From NCBI GenBank assembly GCA_046052065.1, contig JBJOND010000061.1:1-18679 (forward strand): a stretch of 18,679 nucleotides of DNA, given 5' to 3'. Each line of letters begins with the position of its first letter. Positions within the stretch are counted from its first letter, which is position 1. Position numbers and translations under genes: made by a program. Source of the DNA: CAINEC01 sp046052065. Its GTDB lineage: Bacteria; Bacteroidota; Bacteroidia; AKYH767-A; OLB10. This document shows, one piece after another, positions 1 to 7,299 of the stretch. The notes under the pieces are model-generated. The model had not been told where the DNA came from and made no database searches. It was given only the letters and a program-made list of their open reading frames with translations.

Positions 1-708
1 GTTCCATCGGGTGCAGTAATTACATCTGGACAAGGAACTACTTCGATTGTAGTAAACTTTAATAACGCTAGCTTATCATCTAGCAATACCTTATCGGTTA
101 TTGCTAATGGTGCTTGTGGTTCAAGTGCAGCAAGAACACTTACCTTTAACGGACTACCATCTGCTCCTACAGCAATAACTGGCAGCTCTAATCCATGTAG
201 AAATAAAACAACTACTTATAGTGTAACATCTATTTACGGTGCTAGTAGTTATACATGGACAGTTCCATCTGGATGGGTGATTCAGTCAGGTCAAGGTACA
301 ACGACATTAACTGTTAAAACAGGTTCTAACTCTGGTTCAATATCAGTACGAGCAAATAGTCAATGTGGTTCATCAAGCGCATTCTCAAGAAGTATTTCAT
401 TAAGCAGCTGCAGCTCTAGAGATGGTTTAGATAATGGAACTGCAACGAACTTGATGGATATCCGTTTCTACCCTAACCCTGTTAATGACATTTTAAATAT
501 TGCTTACACCAGCTTATCAAGCGGAGATGTAACAATCAGAATGTATGATGCAACAGGTCGTTTGGTATTAACAGAGCAAAACCAAGCTGCTGAAGGTGAC
601 AATCAAATCACATTACATGTTGGAAACATTCTTCCGGTAGGACTTTATATCGTTGAAGTTCAGCAAGGGGAACAAATAGAAAAATCAAGAGTGATTATTG
701 CGAAATAG
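1..708 (+). CDS. T9SS-sorted Ig/PKD-like surface protein, C-terminal part (5' end outside window)
   Basis: The reading frame is open from base 1, so only the last 235 residues are visible. Two Ig/PKD-like units can be recognised: a VPSG-VI-SGQGTT segment begins at residue 1 and again at residue 88, each followed about 40 residues later by a CGSS(S)A motif, so the unit is about 87 residues. The last 80 or so residues (about 152-235) form a type A T9SS sorting domain: the FYPNPVND motif near residue 156, a YDATGR-like strand, GLYIVEV and a basic end. Such proteins are exported by Sec, cross the outer membrane through the type IX machinery and are released or anchored at the surface. A GTG at 277 could be mistaken for a start, but the frame and the repeat run through it. 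The repeated Ig-like units suggest a long adhesin or an enzyme with stalk domains; the catalytic part, if any, lies outside the window. Confidence 0.9.
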   Translation, partial: VPSGAVITSGQGTTSIVVNFNNASLSSSNTLSVIANGACGSSAARTLTFNGLPSAPTAITGSSNPCRNKTTTYSVTSIYGASSYTWTVPSGWVIQSGQGTTTLTVKTGSNSGSISVRANSQCGSSSAFSRSISLSSCSSRDGLDNGTATNLMDIRFYPNPVNDILNIAYTSLSSGDVTIRMYDATGRLVLTEQNQAAEGDNQITLHVGNILPVGLYIVEVQQGEQIEKSRVIIAK

Positions 709-730
709 TTCATTTTGATAAATAAATAAA

Positions 731-765
731 AAAGAGCGACTCGAATAGGGTCGCTCTTTTTTTGT
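731..765 (+). terminator. Rho-independent terminator after the Ig-like T9SS gene
   Basis: A perfect 10-bp stem (AAAGAGCGAC at 731-740 with GTCGCTCTTT at 750-759) encloses a 9-base loop and runs into a T tract. It begins 22 bases after the stop codon at 708. Confidence 0.92.
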
Positions 766-1087
766 GGGGTGAAATGATGTAATGAACCGTTGGCAACACT
801 TTACAATTCAAATGTATTTTTCGTATTAATATCAAATCAAATTATTCCCATGACCAGCTGGATCTTGCTTCGCTATTAATGAAAGTGTAATGACAAATTA
901 TTTTTGGTCATAAAGGGCAGAAACCGCTAATAAAAGTACAAAAAACAGATTGTCACAGAAAAATGACGCTAATTATATAATTGATTTTTAATGATATATG
1001 TCATTTTGTTTAACTTATGACTCTTATTGTTAAACAATTTTAAATTAATCCTTGTTGAGCCTCCATAACCATTCTAATTTTCAAACT
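766..1087. other. Intergenic region with TGAC/GTCA cluster and probable promoter
   Basis: No convincing gene. The second half is rich in the tetramer TGAC and its complement GTCA (851, 891, 907, 952, 964, 1000 and 1018). They include a perfect 8-bp inverted repeat, AAAATGAC at 960-967 and GTCATTTT at 1000-1007. The region must hold the promoter of the DUF4397-repeat gene. Confidence 0.5.
981..1008 (+). promoter_or_regulatory. Candidate Bacteroidota-type promoter for the DUF4397-repeat gene
   Basis: TTG at 981-983, a 17-base spacer, and TCATTTTG at 1001-1008 resemble the Bacteroidota -33/-7 elements (TTTG and TAnnTTTG) with one mismatch in the -7 box. A start site near 1015 would give a leader of about 70 bases. 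The -7 box overlaps the right arm of the 960-1007 inverted repeat, so a bound regulator could block it. This is inference from consensus only. Confidence 0.3.
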
Positions 1088-3475
1088 ATGAAAAAACTTT
1101 TAACATTAATTGGCGCTACATTAATCAGCGCAACTTCTTTGGCGCAGACTGCCAAAATTCAAGTAATTCACAACTCAGCAGATGCCGCTGCGAACGAAGT
1201 GGATGTTTATTTAAACGGCGGATTAGCAATCGATAATTTCGCGTTTAGAACCGCAACACCTTTTATCGATGTTCCTGCTGGTGTTCAAATTTCAGTAGCG
1301 ATTGCTCCTTCTACGAGCACATCGGTAGGCGATGCTATTGCTACATTCAATTATACACTTACCCAAGATGAAAAATACGTTATCGTTGCCAATGGTATCG
1401 TTAGTGGAACAGGCTACAACCCTGCTATTCCTTTTGATTTACATGTATATGCTGGTGGACGCGAGTCCGCAAACGTTAGTACAAACACAGACTTATTAGT
1501 TTGTCATGGTTCTACTGATGCTCCTGCTGTTTCTATTTGGGAAACAGGTATTGGCGCTGGTCAGTTATTCAACAATTTTGTATACAGCGATTTCGAAGGT
1601 TATTTAGAATTGCCAACAAACAATTATGTAATCGAAGTAAGAGATGATGCTGGCACAACAACAGTTGCTTCTTATGATGCTCCTCTTTCTACCTTAGGAT
1701 TACAAGGTGCTTCTGCAGTTGTTGTAGCTTCTGGATTTTTAGATCCTTCAAACAACAGCAACGGAGCTGGTTTCGGTTTATGGGTTGCTTTACCTGCTGG
1801 TGGAAACTTAATTCCGTTACCTACTTCAACTGCTAAGATTCAAGTGATTCATAACTCTGCTGACGCAGCTGCAAGTACAGTTGACGTTTACTTAAACGGT
1901 GGTTTAGCAATTGATGATTTTGCTTTCCGTACTGCTACTCCTTTCATTAATGTTCCTGCTGGAGTTCAAATTTCAGTTGCTATCGCTCCATCTACAAGTA
2001 CTTCAGTAAGCGATGCTATTGCAACGTTCAATTATACTTTAACAGCAAACGAAAAATATGTTATCGTTGCTAATGGTATCGTGAGCGGAACAGGTTACAA
2101 TCCTGCTATTCCTTTTGATTTACATGTGTATGCTGGTGGACGTGAGTCTGCAACTACAGGTACAAACACAGACTTATTAGTTTGTCATGGTTCAACTGAT
2201 GCTCCTGCTGTTTCTGTTTGGGAAACAGGTGTTGGTGCTGGTCAACTATTCAACAATTTTGTATACAGCGATTTTGAAGGATACTTAGAATTACCAACAA
2301 ACGATTATGTTATCGAAGTAAGAGATGATGCTGGCACAACAACAGTTGCTTCTTATGATGCTCCACTTTCAACATTAGGATTACAAGGTGCTTCTGCAGT
2401 AGTTGTTGCTTCTGGATTTTTAGATCCTTCAAACAACAGCAACGGTGCTGGTTTCGGACTTTGGGTAGCACTGCCAACAGGTGGTAATTTAATTCCATTG
2501 CCAGATTCGAAAGCTAGAATTCAAGTAATTCATAACTCTGCTGACGCGGCTGCAAGTACAGTTGACGTTTACTTAAACGGTGGTTTAGCAATTGATGATT
2601 TTGCATTCAGAACTGCTACTCCATTTATTAATGTTCCTGCTGGAGTTCAAATTTCAGTAGCGATTGCTCCAGGTGCAAGTACTTCAGTAAATGATGCAAT
2701 CGCAACTTTCAATTATTCATTAAAATCAGGAGAAAAATATGTAATAGTTGCGAACGGTATCGTGAGCTCTGCAGGTTATAACCCTTCAATTCCTTTCGAC
2801 TTACACGTATTTGCTAGTGGACGTGAGTCCGCAAACGTTAGTACAAACACTGACTTATTAGTTTGCCATGGTTCTACTGATGCTCCTGCAGTTTCTATTT
2901 GGGAAACAGGTGTAGGTGCTGGAGAAATATTCAACAATTTTGTATACAGTGATTTTGAAGGATACTTAGAGTTACCTACAAATGATTATGTAGTTGAAGT
3001 AAGAGACAATGCTGGTACTACAACGGTAGCAGCTTACAGTGCTCCACTTTCTACATTAAGTTTACAAGGCGCATCTGCAGTAGTTCTTGCTTCTGGATTC
3101 TTAAATCCTGCGAACAATAGCAATGGTGCTGGTTTCGGATTATGGGTTGCTTTACCTGCTGGTGGAAACTTAATTCCGTTACCTCAAGTAACGACAGGAT
3201 TAAATGAGAACAATCCAATTGCACAATTAAATGTATTCCCTAATCCTGCTAATGACAACGCAAACATTTCTATTGACTTAAAAGAAAAGTCTGATGTTGT
3301 AATTAGCATTTTTAACACTGCTGGATCTTTAGTAGCTAGAACAACTTACAATGATTTAATGACAGGTAATAATTTATTAGCAATTTCAACTGCTGATTTA
3401 AGTTCAGGCTTGTATAAAGTAACTGTTCAAACAAATGATACATTAAAGAGCACTAACTTAGTTATAGAAGATTAA
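1088..3475 (+). CDS. Secreted T9SS protein with three tandem double-DUF4397 repeats
   Basis: A 795-residue protein. I place the start at the ATG at 1088 rather than the in-frame TTG at 1052, because a classic signal peptide begins there (MKKLL, hydrophobic core, SLAQ near residue 20). Residues 22-702 are three tandem copies of exactly 227 residues (nt 1151-1831, 1832-2512, 2513-3193). Each copy holds two DUF4397-like halves: one starts with IQVIHNSADAAA-VDVYLNGG, the other with LLVCHGSTDAPAVS-WETG. The last 80 or so residues are a type A T9SS sorting domain (VFPNPAND near residue 715, then VVISIFNTAG and GLYKVTVQTND). The sequence predicts export and outer-surface display or release as a string of six beta domains. 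DUF4397 has no established function; adhesion or matrix roles are possible but unproven. Terminators flank the gene, so it is probably monocistronic. Confidence 0.93.
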   Translation: MKKLLTLIGATLISATSLAQTAKIQVIHNSADAAANEVDVYLNGGLAIDNFAFRTATPFIDVPAGVQISVAIAPSTSTSVGDAIATFNYTLTQDEKYVIVANGIVSGTGYNPAIPFDLHVYAGGRESANVSTNTDLLVCHGSTDAPAVSIWETGIGAGQLFNNFVYSDFEGYLELPTNNYVIEVRDDAGTTTVASYDAPLSTLGLQGASAVVVASGFLDPSNNSNGAGFGLWVALPAGGNLIPLPTSTAKIQVIHNSADAAASTVDVYLNGGLAIDDFAFRTATPFINVPAGVQISVAIAPSTSTSVSDAIATFNYTLTANEKYVIVANGIVSGTGYNPAIPFDLHVYAGGRESATTGTNTDLLVCHGSTDAPAVSVWETGVGAGQLFNNFVYSDFEGYLELPTNDYVIEVRDDAGTTTVASYDAPLSTLGLQGASAVVVASGFLDPSNNSNGAGFGLWVALPTGGNLIPLPDSKARIQVIHNSADAAASTVDVYLNGGLAIDDFAFRTATPFINVPAGVQISVAIAPGASTSVNDAIATFNYSLKSGEKYVIVANGIVSSAGYNPSIPFDLHVFASGRESANVSTNTDLLVCHGSTDAPAVSIWETGVGAGEIFNNFVYSDFEGYLELPTNDYVVEVRDNAGTTTVAAYSAPLSTLSLQGASAVVLASGFLNPANNSNGAGFGLWVALPAGGNLIPLPQVTTGLNENNPIAQLNVFPNPANDNANISIDLKEKSDVVISIFNTAGSLVARTTYNDLMTGNNLLAISTADLSSGLYKVTVQTNDTLKSTNLVIED
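1151..3193 (+). repeat. Three tandem in-frame 681-bp repeats
   Basis: Unit boundaries at 1151, 1832 and 2513 are exactly 681 bp (227 codons) apart, with no indels between copies. Similarity is mosaic. The first parts of copies 2 and 3 are near-identical, as is much of the second halves of copies 1 and 2. Copies 1 and 3 share stretches that copy 2 lacks, such as 1463-1488 with 2825-2850 and 1778-1822 with 3140-3184. The pattern fits duplication followed by gene conversion or unequal exchange. Confidence 0.95.
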
Positions 3476-3497
3476 TTTAGTTTTTTAGGTTTGTTTT

Positions 3498-3527
3498 AAA
3501 AGGCGCAATTTTATTGCGCCTTTTTTC
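3498..3527 (+). terminator. Rho-independent terminator after the DUF4397-repeat gene
   Basis: A perfect 12-bp stem (AAAAGGCGCAAT at 3498-3509 and ATTGCGCCTTTT at 3513-3524) with a 3-base loop ends in a T run. It lies 22 bases past the stop codon. The A/T flanks would let it work in both directions. Confidence 0.93.
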
Positions 3528-3677
3528 ATTTACTGAATTTTCAAAATTCAACTAATGCAAATTAAAAATATCAATTGCGATAAATTGATTGAATAAATTT
3601 TATGGTTTTAGTTTTGCATTTTATTTTCAAAAAGTATGGTTGAACACTTTGTGCACAAGTGATTATTTTATTTTCAA

Positions 3678-3719
3678 ATCGCGAAGCCCTTCGATAAACT
3701 CAGGAACCGCCTCGCGATC
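3678..3719. repeat. REP-like dispersed element (candidate)
   Basis: The segment GCCCTTCGATAAACTCAGG (3686-3704) resembles the CCCTTCGACAAGCTCAGGG-type word I know as a frequent intergenic repeat in Bacteroidota and other genomes. It is framed by TCGCGA at both ends (3679-3684 and 3713-3718). Only one copy lies in this window, so its repetitive nature rests on recall, not on what the window shows. Confidence 0.4.
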
Positions 3720-3805
3720 AAATCATCACATTTTCAAATTAACTTAATCGTTTGTAAGCGCTTATTAACCGACTACTTATTTTTCAATGCGTATTTTTAA
3801 CGCGG

Positions 3806-3824
3806 TCCCGAGGTTTTCTCGGGA
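3806..3824. repeat. Hairpin TCCCGAG/CTCGGGA
   Basis: A perfect 7-bp stem (3806-3812 with 3818-3824) around the 5-base loop GTTTT. A T-rich run follows about 12 bases later (3837-3854). It is too far from any upstream plus-strand gene to be an obvious terminator, and may be a second intergenic repeat element. Confidence 0.5.
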
Positions 3825-3895
3825 ATGGTGTTGGATATTTTTTTTATTTTTTTTGACCGCATTCAGCAAGCAACTATTAAATAGAAGCTTAAATG

Positions 3896-4018
3896 CTATA
3901 GCATTGGGGGTGATTGGCTGCGCTTAAGTCCATTATAAATTTCCTTAGATGAACTTCCTCGATGAACTTTTATGAAATCCAATACTGATTTAACGGACTC
4001 AACATTTGATTTTGCCAT
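3896..4018 (-). pseudogene. Remnant of a winged-helix protein N-terminus (40-codon open frame)
   Basis: A 40-residue minus-strand frame starts with ATG at 4018 and stops with TAG at 3896-3898, inside a 14-bp perfect palindrome. Residues 8-31 (VKSVLDFIKVHRG, then SSSKEIYNGL) read like the first two helices of a winged-helix domain of the kind found in Bacteroidota regulators and at the ends of Fic-type proteins. The expected recognition helix and wing are absent; the frame degenerates to RSQSPPML and stops. The most likely reading is a fragment of a gene broken by deletion. A genuine 40-residue peptide downstream of the XRE gene, on the same strand, is less likely. The family call is inference from pattern. 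Confidence 0.35.
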
Positions 4019-4121
4019 TGAATTATCTTCAGTCTCACAACGGCAAAAAATACGGCTCATTTAATGCTCTTTTTGAGCTTTATTTCTGATAAATTTGAGC
4101 CTGAAATGAATTGCTAAAAAA

Positions 4122-4460
4122 TCACTTCTTCCCCGGCTTCTTAGCCAGCTTACTCAATGTTAACTGATAAACTTCCTCTTTTTCTCGAATCAAATCCATT
4201 AAAAGCTGATTCTTCTCTTTGTATAGTTTGAGTAAATCTTTATCGGGCTCTGTTTGATACAACTCATTGTAATGCTGAAAAAAATTATGATTTAGCACTT
4301 TACAAAGTCGCTCTAGTAATCCAGTGTCAATGGTATCGCGCTTATAAATATTGAAAATATTGGGCTTCGATACGTTTAATGCTTTGGCAAGGTCCTCTAC
4401 GGTATATCCGCGACTCTTCACGATTTTCTTGATTTCCTGACCAATTTTAATTTTCGACAT
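4122..4460 (-). CDS. Small XRE-type helix-turn-helix regulator
   Basis: A 112-residue protein. Residues 5-60 are a Cro/C1-type helix-turn-helix: GQEIKKIVKSRGYTVEDLAKALNVSKPNIFNIYK, with the turn around ALNVSKPN and the next helix pair containing LLERLCKVLNHNFFQHY. Residues 72-112 are a charged, probably coiled-coil helix (LLKLYKEKNQLLMDLIREK) ending in a basic tail (AKKPGKK). It is divergent from hsdM across 239 bases that carry repeated ACTATA motifs. It may therefore act like the controller proteins of other restriction-modification loci, setting methylase and nuclease levels or repressing itself; that is inference from position. No partner toxin lies next to it. Alternatively it is a stand-alone Bacteroidota XRE regulator unrelated to restriction. 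Confidence 0.85.
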   Translation of the reverse strand: MSKIKIGQEIKKIVKSRGYTVEDLAKALNVSKPNIFNIYKRDTIDTGLLERLCKVLNHNFFQHYNELYQTEPDKDLLKLYKEKNQLLMDLIREKEEVYQLTLSKLAKKPGKK

Positions 4461-4466
4461 ACTACG

Positions 4467-4626
4467 AAACTATATCGATTTTAAGCCTTCAAGAAGTTGA
4501 TTAACGGCAATAACTATAGTTTTTTTATACTCATTATCAGATTTTTAACCATTTACAATTTTTTACTTGGTACTTTAATTTAGTTTGAATATAATTATTT
4601 TATAGTATTGCTATTATATTACTATA
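4467..4626. promoter_or_regulatory. Divergent control region with repeated ACTATA/TATAGT motifs
   Basis: Four copies of ACTATA or its complement lie between the XRE gene and hsdM: 4469-4474, inside the palindrome AACTATAGTT at 4512-4521, in TATAGTA at 4601-4607 and in TACTATA at 4620-4626. The last two form a perfect 7-bp inverted repeat with centres 19 bases apart, about two helical turns, a common layout for a dimeric helix-turn-helix repressor. Calling these operators of the XRE protein is inference. No clear TAnnTTTG box was found on either strand. Confidence 0.4.
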
Positions 4627-4699
4627 CCTTAAAGCTATTTACTCCTTGCTAAATCGGTGGTTTGATGCTCCGAAATGCAAGATTTCTTTTAACTGAATC

Positions 4700-6163
4700 A
4701 TGATTACCGGGGAACTCAAATCACAAGTAGACAAAGTGTGGGAAGCATTTTGGACTGGTGGTATTTCCAACCCTATAACGGTAATTGAACAGATGACCTA
4801 TCTGCTTTTTATACGAAGACTAGATGAACTTCAAACGTTAAAAGAACAAAAAGCCAATCAGTTTAAAAAGCCTATCGAAGAACCTATTTATAAAGTTAGT
4901 GAAGAGGATTTACGCTGGAGTCGTTTTAAAAACATGGACCCCGAAGTAATGTATCGTCAGTTTACGAAACAAGATGGCGTGTTTGATTTTCTTAAAAATG
5001 TAGGCTCGAGAAGTACCGCCTTCGCGAAGTTTATGAAGGGCGCTACGTTTATGATTCCTACTCCACGTTTACTCGCTCAGGTGGTAGAGATGATTTCTAA
5101 CATCGACATGGACGATCGCGATACTAAGGGCGATGTGTATGAGTATCTATTAAGCAAAATAGCTAGCGCAGGACAAAACGGACAGTTTCGTACTCCACGA
5201 CATATCATTAAAATGATGGTGGATATGGTACAGCCGCAGATTGATGATGTGATTTGTGATCCCTCATCGGGGACCTGCGGATTTTTAGTGGTAGCAGGAG
5301 AATATGTTCGCGATCATTATGCAAAAGAACTTTTCAAGGATAAAATAAAATCGCATTTCCAAAATGAAATGTTTGTGGGGATGGAGTTCGATCCAACCAT
5401 GATTCGTATTGGTGCGATGAACTTAATTCTACATGGAATTGAAAATCCTATTTTAAAAGATGTGGATTCGTTGAGCGAAGCCAATACTTCGTTTACTGAA
5501 AAGGTATCGCTTGTATTAGCAAACCCACCGTTTAAAGGCTCCCTCGACCGTGAAGCCGTTGATGGAAAAATATTAAGCATTGTAGATAGTAAGAAAACAG
5601 AATTGCTTTTTATTGGACTTATTCTGAAAGGACTCAAACTCGGTGGACGTGCCGCTGTGATTATTCCTGATGGAGTATTGTTTGGCTCTTCGAAGGCGCA
5701 TTTACAGATTAGAAAAGAACTGATTGATCATCAAAAATTAGAAGCTGTTGTTTCGATGCCGAGTGGTGTTTTTAAACCTTACGCAGGAGTGAGCACTGCT
5801 GTTCTTTTCTTTACAAAAACCAATGATGGCGGAACCGACAACGTGTGGTTTTACGATATGCAAGCCGATGGTTTTTCGTTGGATGATAAACGACAACCTA
5901 TTGCAGCAAATGATATCCCGGATATTATTGAGCGTTTTCACCATCTTGATAAAGAACAAAAGCGCAAGCGCACCGACAAAAGCTTTATGGTAACGGTGAA
6001 GGATATCCGTGATAACAAATACGATTTAAGTATTAACCGTTACAAAGAAGTAGTGTACGAACAAAAGACCTACGAAAAGCCAGCAGTAATCATCAGCCAG
6101 ATAGAAGCATTAGATAAAGAGCGTGGCGATTTATTAAAGCAGCTTAAAAAGATGTTGGGATGA
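4700..6163 (+). CDS. hsdM: Type I restriction-modification DNA methyltransferase subunit (N6-adenine)
   Basis: A 487-residue M subunit that transfers a methyl group from S-adenosylmethionine to adenine in the sequence chosen by HsdS; two HsdM and one HsdS form the methylase core. Residues 6-125 are the helical N-terminal domain (HsdM_N). The methylase domain follows with GQFRTPRHI at 161-169, the SAM-binding motif DPSSGTCGF at 187-195, and the catalytic NPPF at 275-278 typical of gamma-class N6-adenine methylases. Length is usual for the family, and all motifs are intact. The ATG at 4700 gives the expected N-terminus (MITGELKSQVDKVWEAFW). The stop overlaps the hsdS start by four bases (ATGA), so the two are probably translationally coupled. 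The sequence and the three-gene order suggest an EcoEI-like (type IB) relative. Confidence 0.97.
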   Translation: MITGELKSQVDKVWEAFWTGGISNPITVIEQMTYLLFIRRLDELQTLKEQKANQFKKPIEEPIYKVSEEDLRWSRFKNMDPEVMYRQFTKQDGVFDFLKNVGSRSTAFAKFMKGATFMIPTPRLLAQVVEMISNIDMDDRDTKGDVYEYLLSKIASAGQNGQFRTPRHIIKMMVDMVQPQIDDVICDPSSGTCGFLVVAGEYVRDHYAKELFKDKIKSHFQNEMFVGMEFDPTMIRIGAMNLILHGIENPILKDVDSLSEANTSFTEKVSLVLANPPFKGSLDREAVDGKILSIVDSKKTELLFIGLILKGLKLGGRAAVIIPDGVLFGSSKAHLQIRKELIDHQKLEAVVSMPSGVFKPYAGVSTAVLFFTKTNDGGTDNVWFYDMQADGFSLDDKRQPIAANDIPDIIERFHHLDKEQKRKRTDKSFMVTVKDIRDNKYDLSINRYKEVVYEQKTYEKPAVIISQIEALDKERGDLLKQLKKMLG

Positions 6164-7299
6164 AATGGGAAACGGTCTCTTTAGGCAGCATCATTGACTT
6201 ATCTAAAGGAAAGAAACATGATTTCAATCCAAAAGGTAATAACAGGTATCTAACTATAGAAGATTTGCATAATCCGGATAATTCGGCTTTTACAAATGAA
6301 AACGGAACTTTGGTTATGGAGTCTGACCTTATAATTGCTTGGGATGGAGCAAATGCAGGCAAAGTTGGCGTTGGATATAATGGTGTTATTGGTAGCACTT
6401 TGGCAAGAATGAGAATTAAGGTTATGAACTTTGATTCCAGATTTTTATTTTGGTTTCTTGTTTCAAAAAACGAATTAATTAAATCACAGAGGACGGGTGC
6501 TACAATTCCCCATGTTAATGGCGCAGCATTAAAAGAAATCCAAATCCCACTCCCACCACTCCCAATTCAAAAGCGCATTGCGGATATTTTAGATGCAGCG
6601 GATGCCTTGCGTAAAAAAGATGAAGCGCTACTCAAAAAATACGATGAACTCGCACAAGCAATCTTCATCGATATGTTCGGAGACCCAGTGAAGAATGAGA
6701 AGGGCTGGGAGGTGAAGAATGGCTCTACGTTATTAAAAATAATTGGTGGCGCTGCATTTAAGAGTCAAGATTATTGTGAAGAAGGAATACCGTTAATTAG
6801 AATTGGAACAATCAACAAAGGATATTTCGACAAAAATCAGATGGCTTTTATGCCGCTTAAATTTAAAGATGAATATCAACGATTTATTGTCAAACCAGGG
6901 GATTTACTTATGACACTCACTGGCACTGTTGGCAAAGAAGATTATGGAAATGTGCTTATGTTAGATAATTCGTACAATAAATACTTTTTAAATCAACGTG
7001 TCGCAAAAATAGAAACAACTCATAACAACTTGACTTTATTATATCTCTTTTGGTATTTTAAACAAAAATCGATTAGATCGGAACTTACAGATGTAAGTAG
7101 AGGTGTTCGACAAGCTAACATAAGCAATCAAGATATTTACAGCTTAAAGATTCCTATACCACCATTAAGCTTACAATTAAATTTCGCAAATGCAATAAGC
7201 ATTTTACAACTAAGCGATAAATTCTGTGATATCAACAAATCTAAAAGTTTGTTTTTAACATTAATCAATAAAGCCTTTTCCGGCGAACTCGTCTCATGA
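6160..7299 (+). CDS. hsdS: Type I restriction-modification specificity subunit
   Basis: A 379-residue S subunit that reads the bipartite DNA target. Two target recognition domains can be placed: TRD1 at about 1-130 and TRD2 at about 183-330. Each ends in a conserved proline-rich start of the spacer helix: PLPPLPIQKRIADILD at 130-145, leading into the long central helix to about residue 170, and PIPPLSLQLNFANAIS at 332-347 at the C-terminus. The GDPVKNEKGWE segment at 174-184 is the usual lead into TRD2. The family keeps the spacer helices and varies the TRDs, which fits what is seen here. The start overlaps hsdM and the stop overlaps hsdR by ATGA. The target sequence cannot be predicted from this reading. 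No frame break, so the system is probably active. Confidence 0.96.
   Translation: MKWETVSLGSIIDLSKGKKHDFNPKGNNRYLTIEDLHNPDNSAFTNENGTLVMESDLIIAWDGANAGKVGVGYNGVIGSTLARMRIKVMNFDSRFLFWFLVSKNELIKSQRTGATIPHVNGAALKEIQIPLPPLPIQKRIADILDAADALRKKDEALLKKYDELAQAIFIDMFGDPVKNEKGWEVKNGSTLLKIIGGAAFKSQDYCEEGIPLIRIGTINKGYFDKNQMAFMPLKFKDEYQRFIVKPGDLLMTLTGTVGKEDYGNVLMLDNSYNKYFLNQRVAKIETTHNNLTLLYLFWYFKQKSIRSELTDVSRGVRQANISNQDIYSLKIPIPPLSLQLNFANAISILQLSDKFCDINKSKSLFLTLINKAFSGELVS

Larger units (their letters stand above)
3528..4121. other. Long low-coding stretch with REP-like element, hairpin and gene remnant
   Basis: No full gene is visible in nearly 600 bases. It contains a REP-like segment (3678-3719), a 7-bp hairpin (3806-3824) followed by a T-rich tract to about 3854, a 14-bp perfect palindrome (3892-3905) and a short minus-strand open frame (3896-4018). 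This mix is typical of the decayed edge of an accessory region. Confidence 0.5.

Noticed and set aside
1052..1087. Upstream TTG start for the DUF4397-repeat protein
   Set aside because: It would put 12 non-signal residues before a classic signal peptide that starts at the ATG at 1088.
1151..3193. CRISPR-like or short-spaced repeat array
   Set aside because: The repeats are long, contiguous and coding in one frame, with no spacers.
4064..4080. Hairpin GCTC-TTTTT-GAGC as a terminator for the XRE gene
   Set aside because: The stem is only four pairs and there is no T tract after it on the minus strand.
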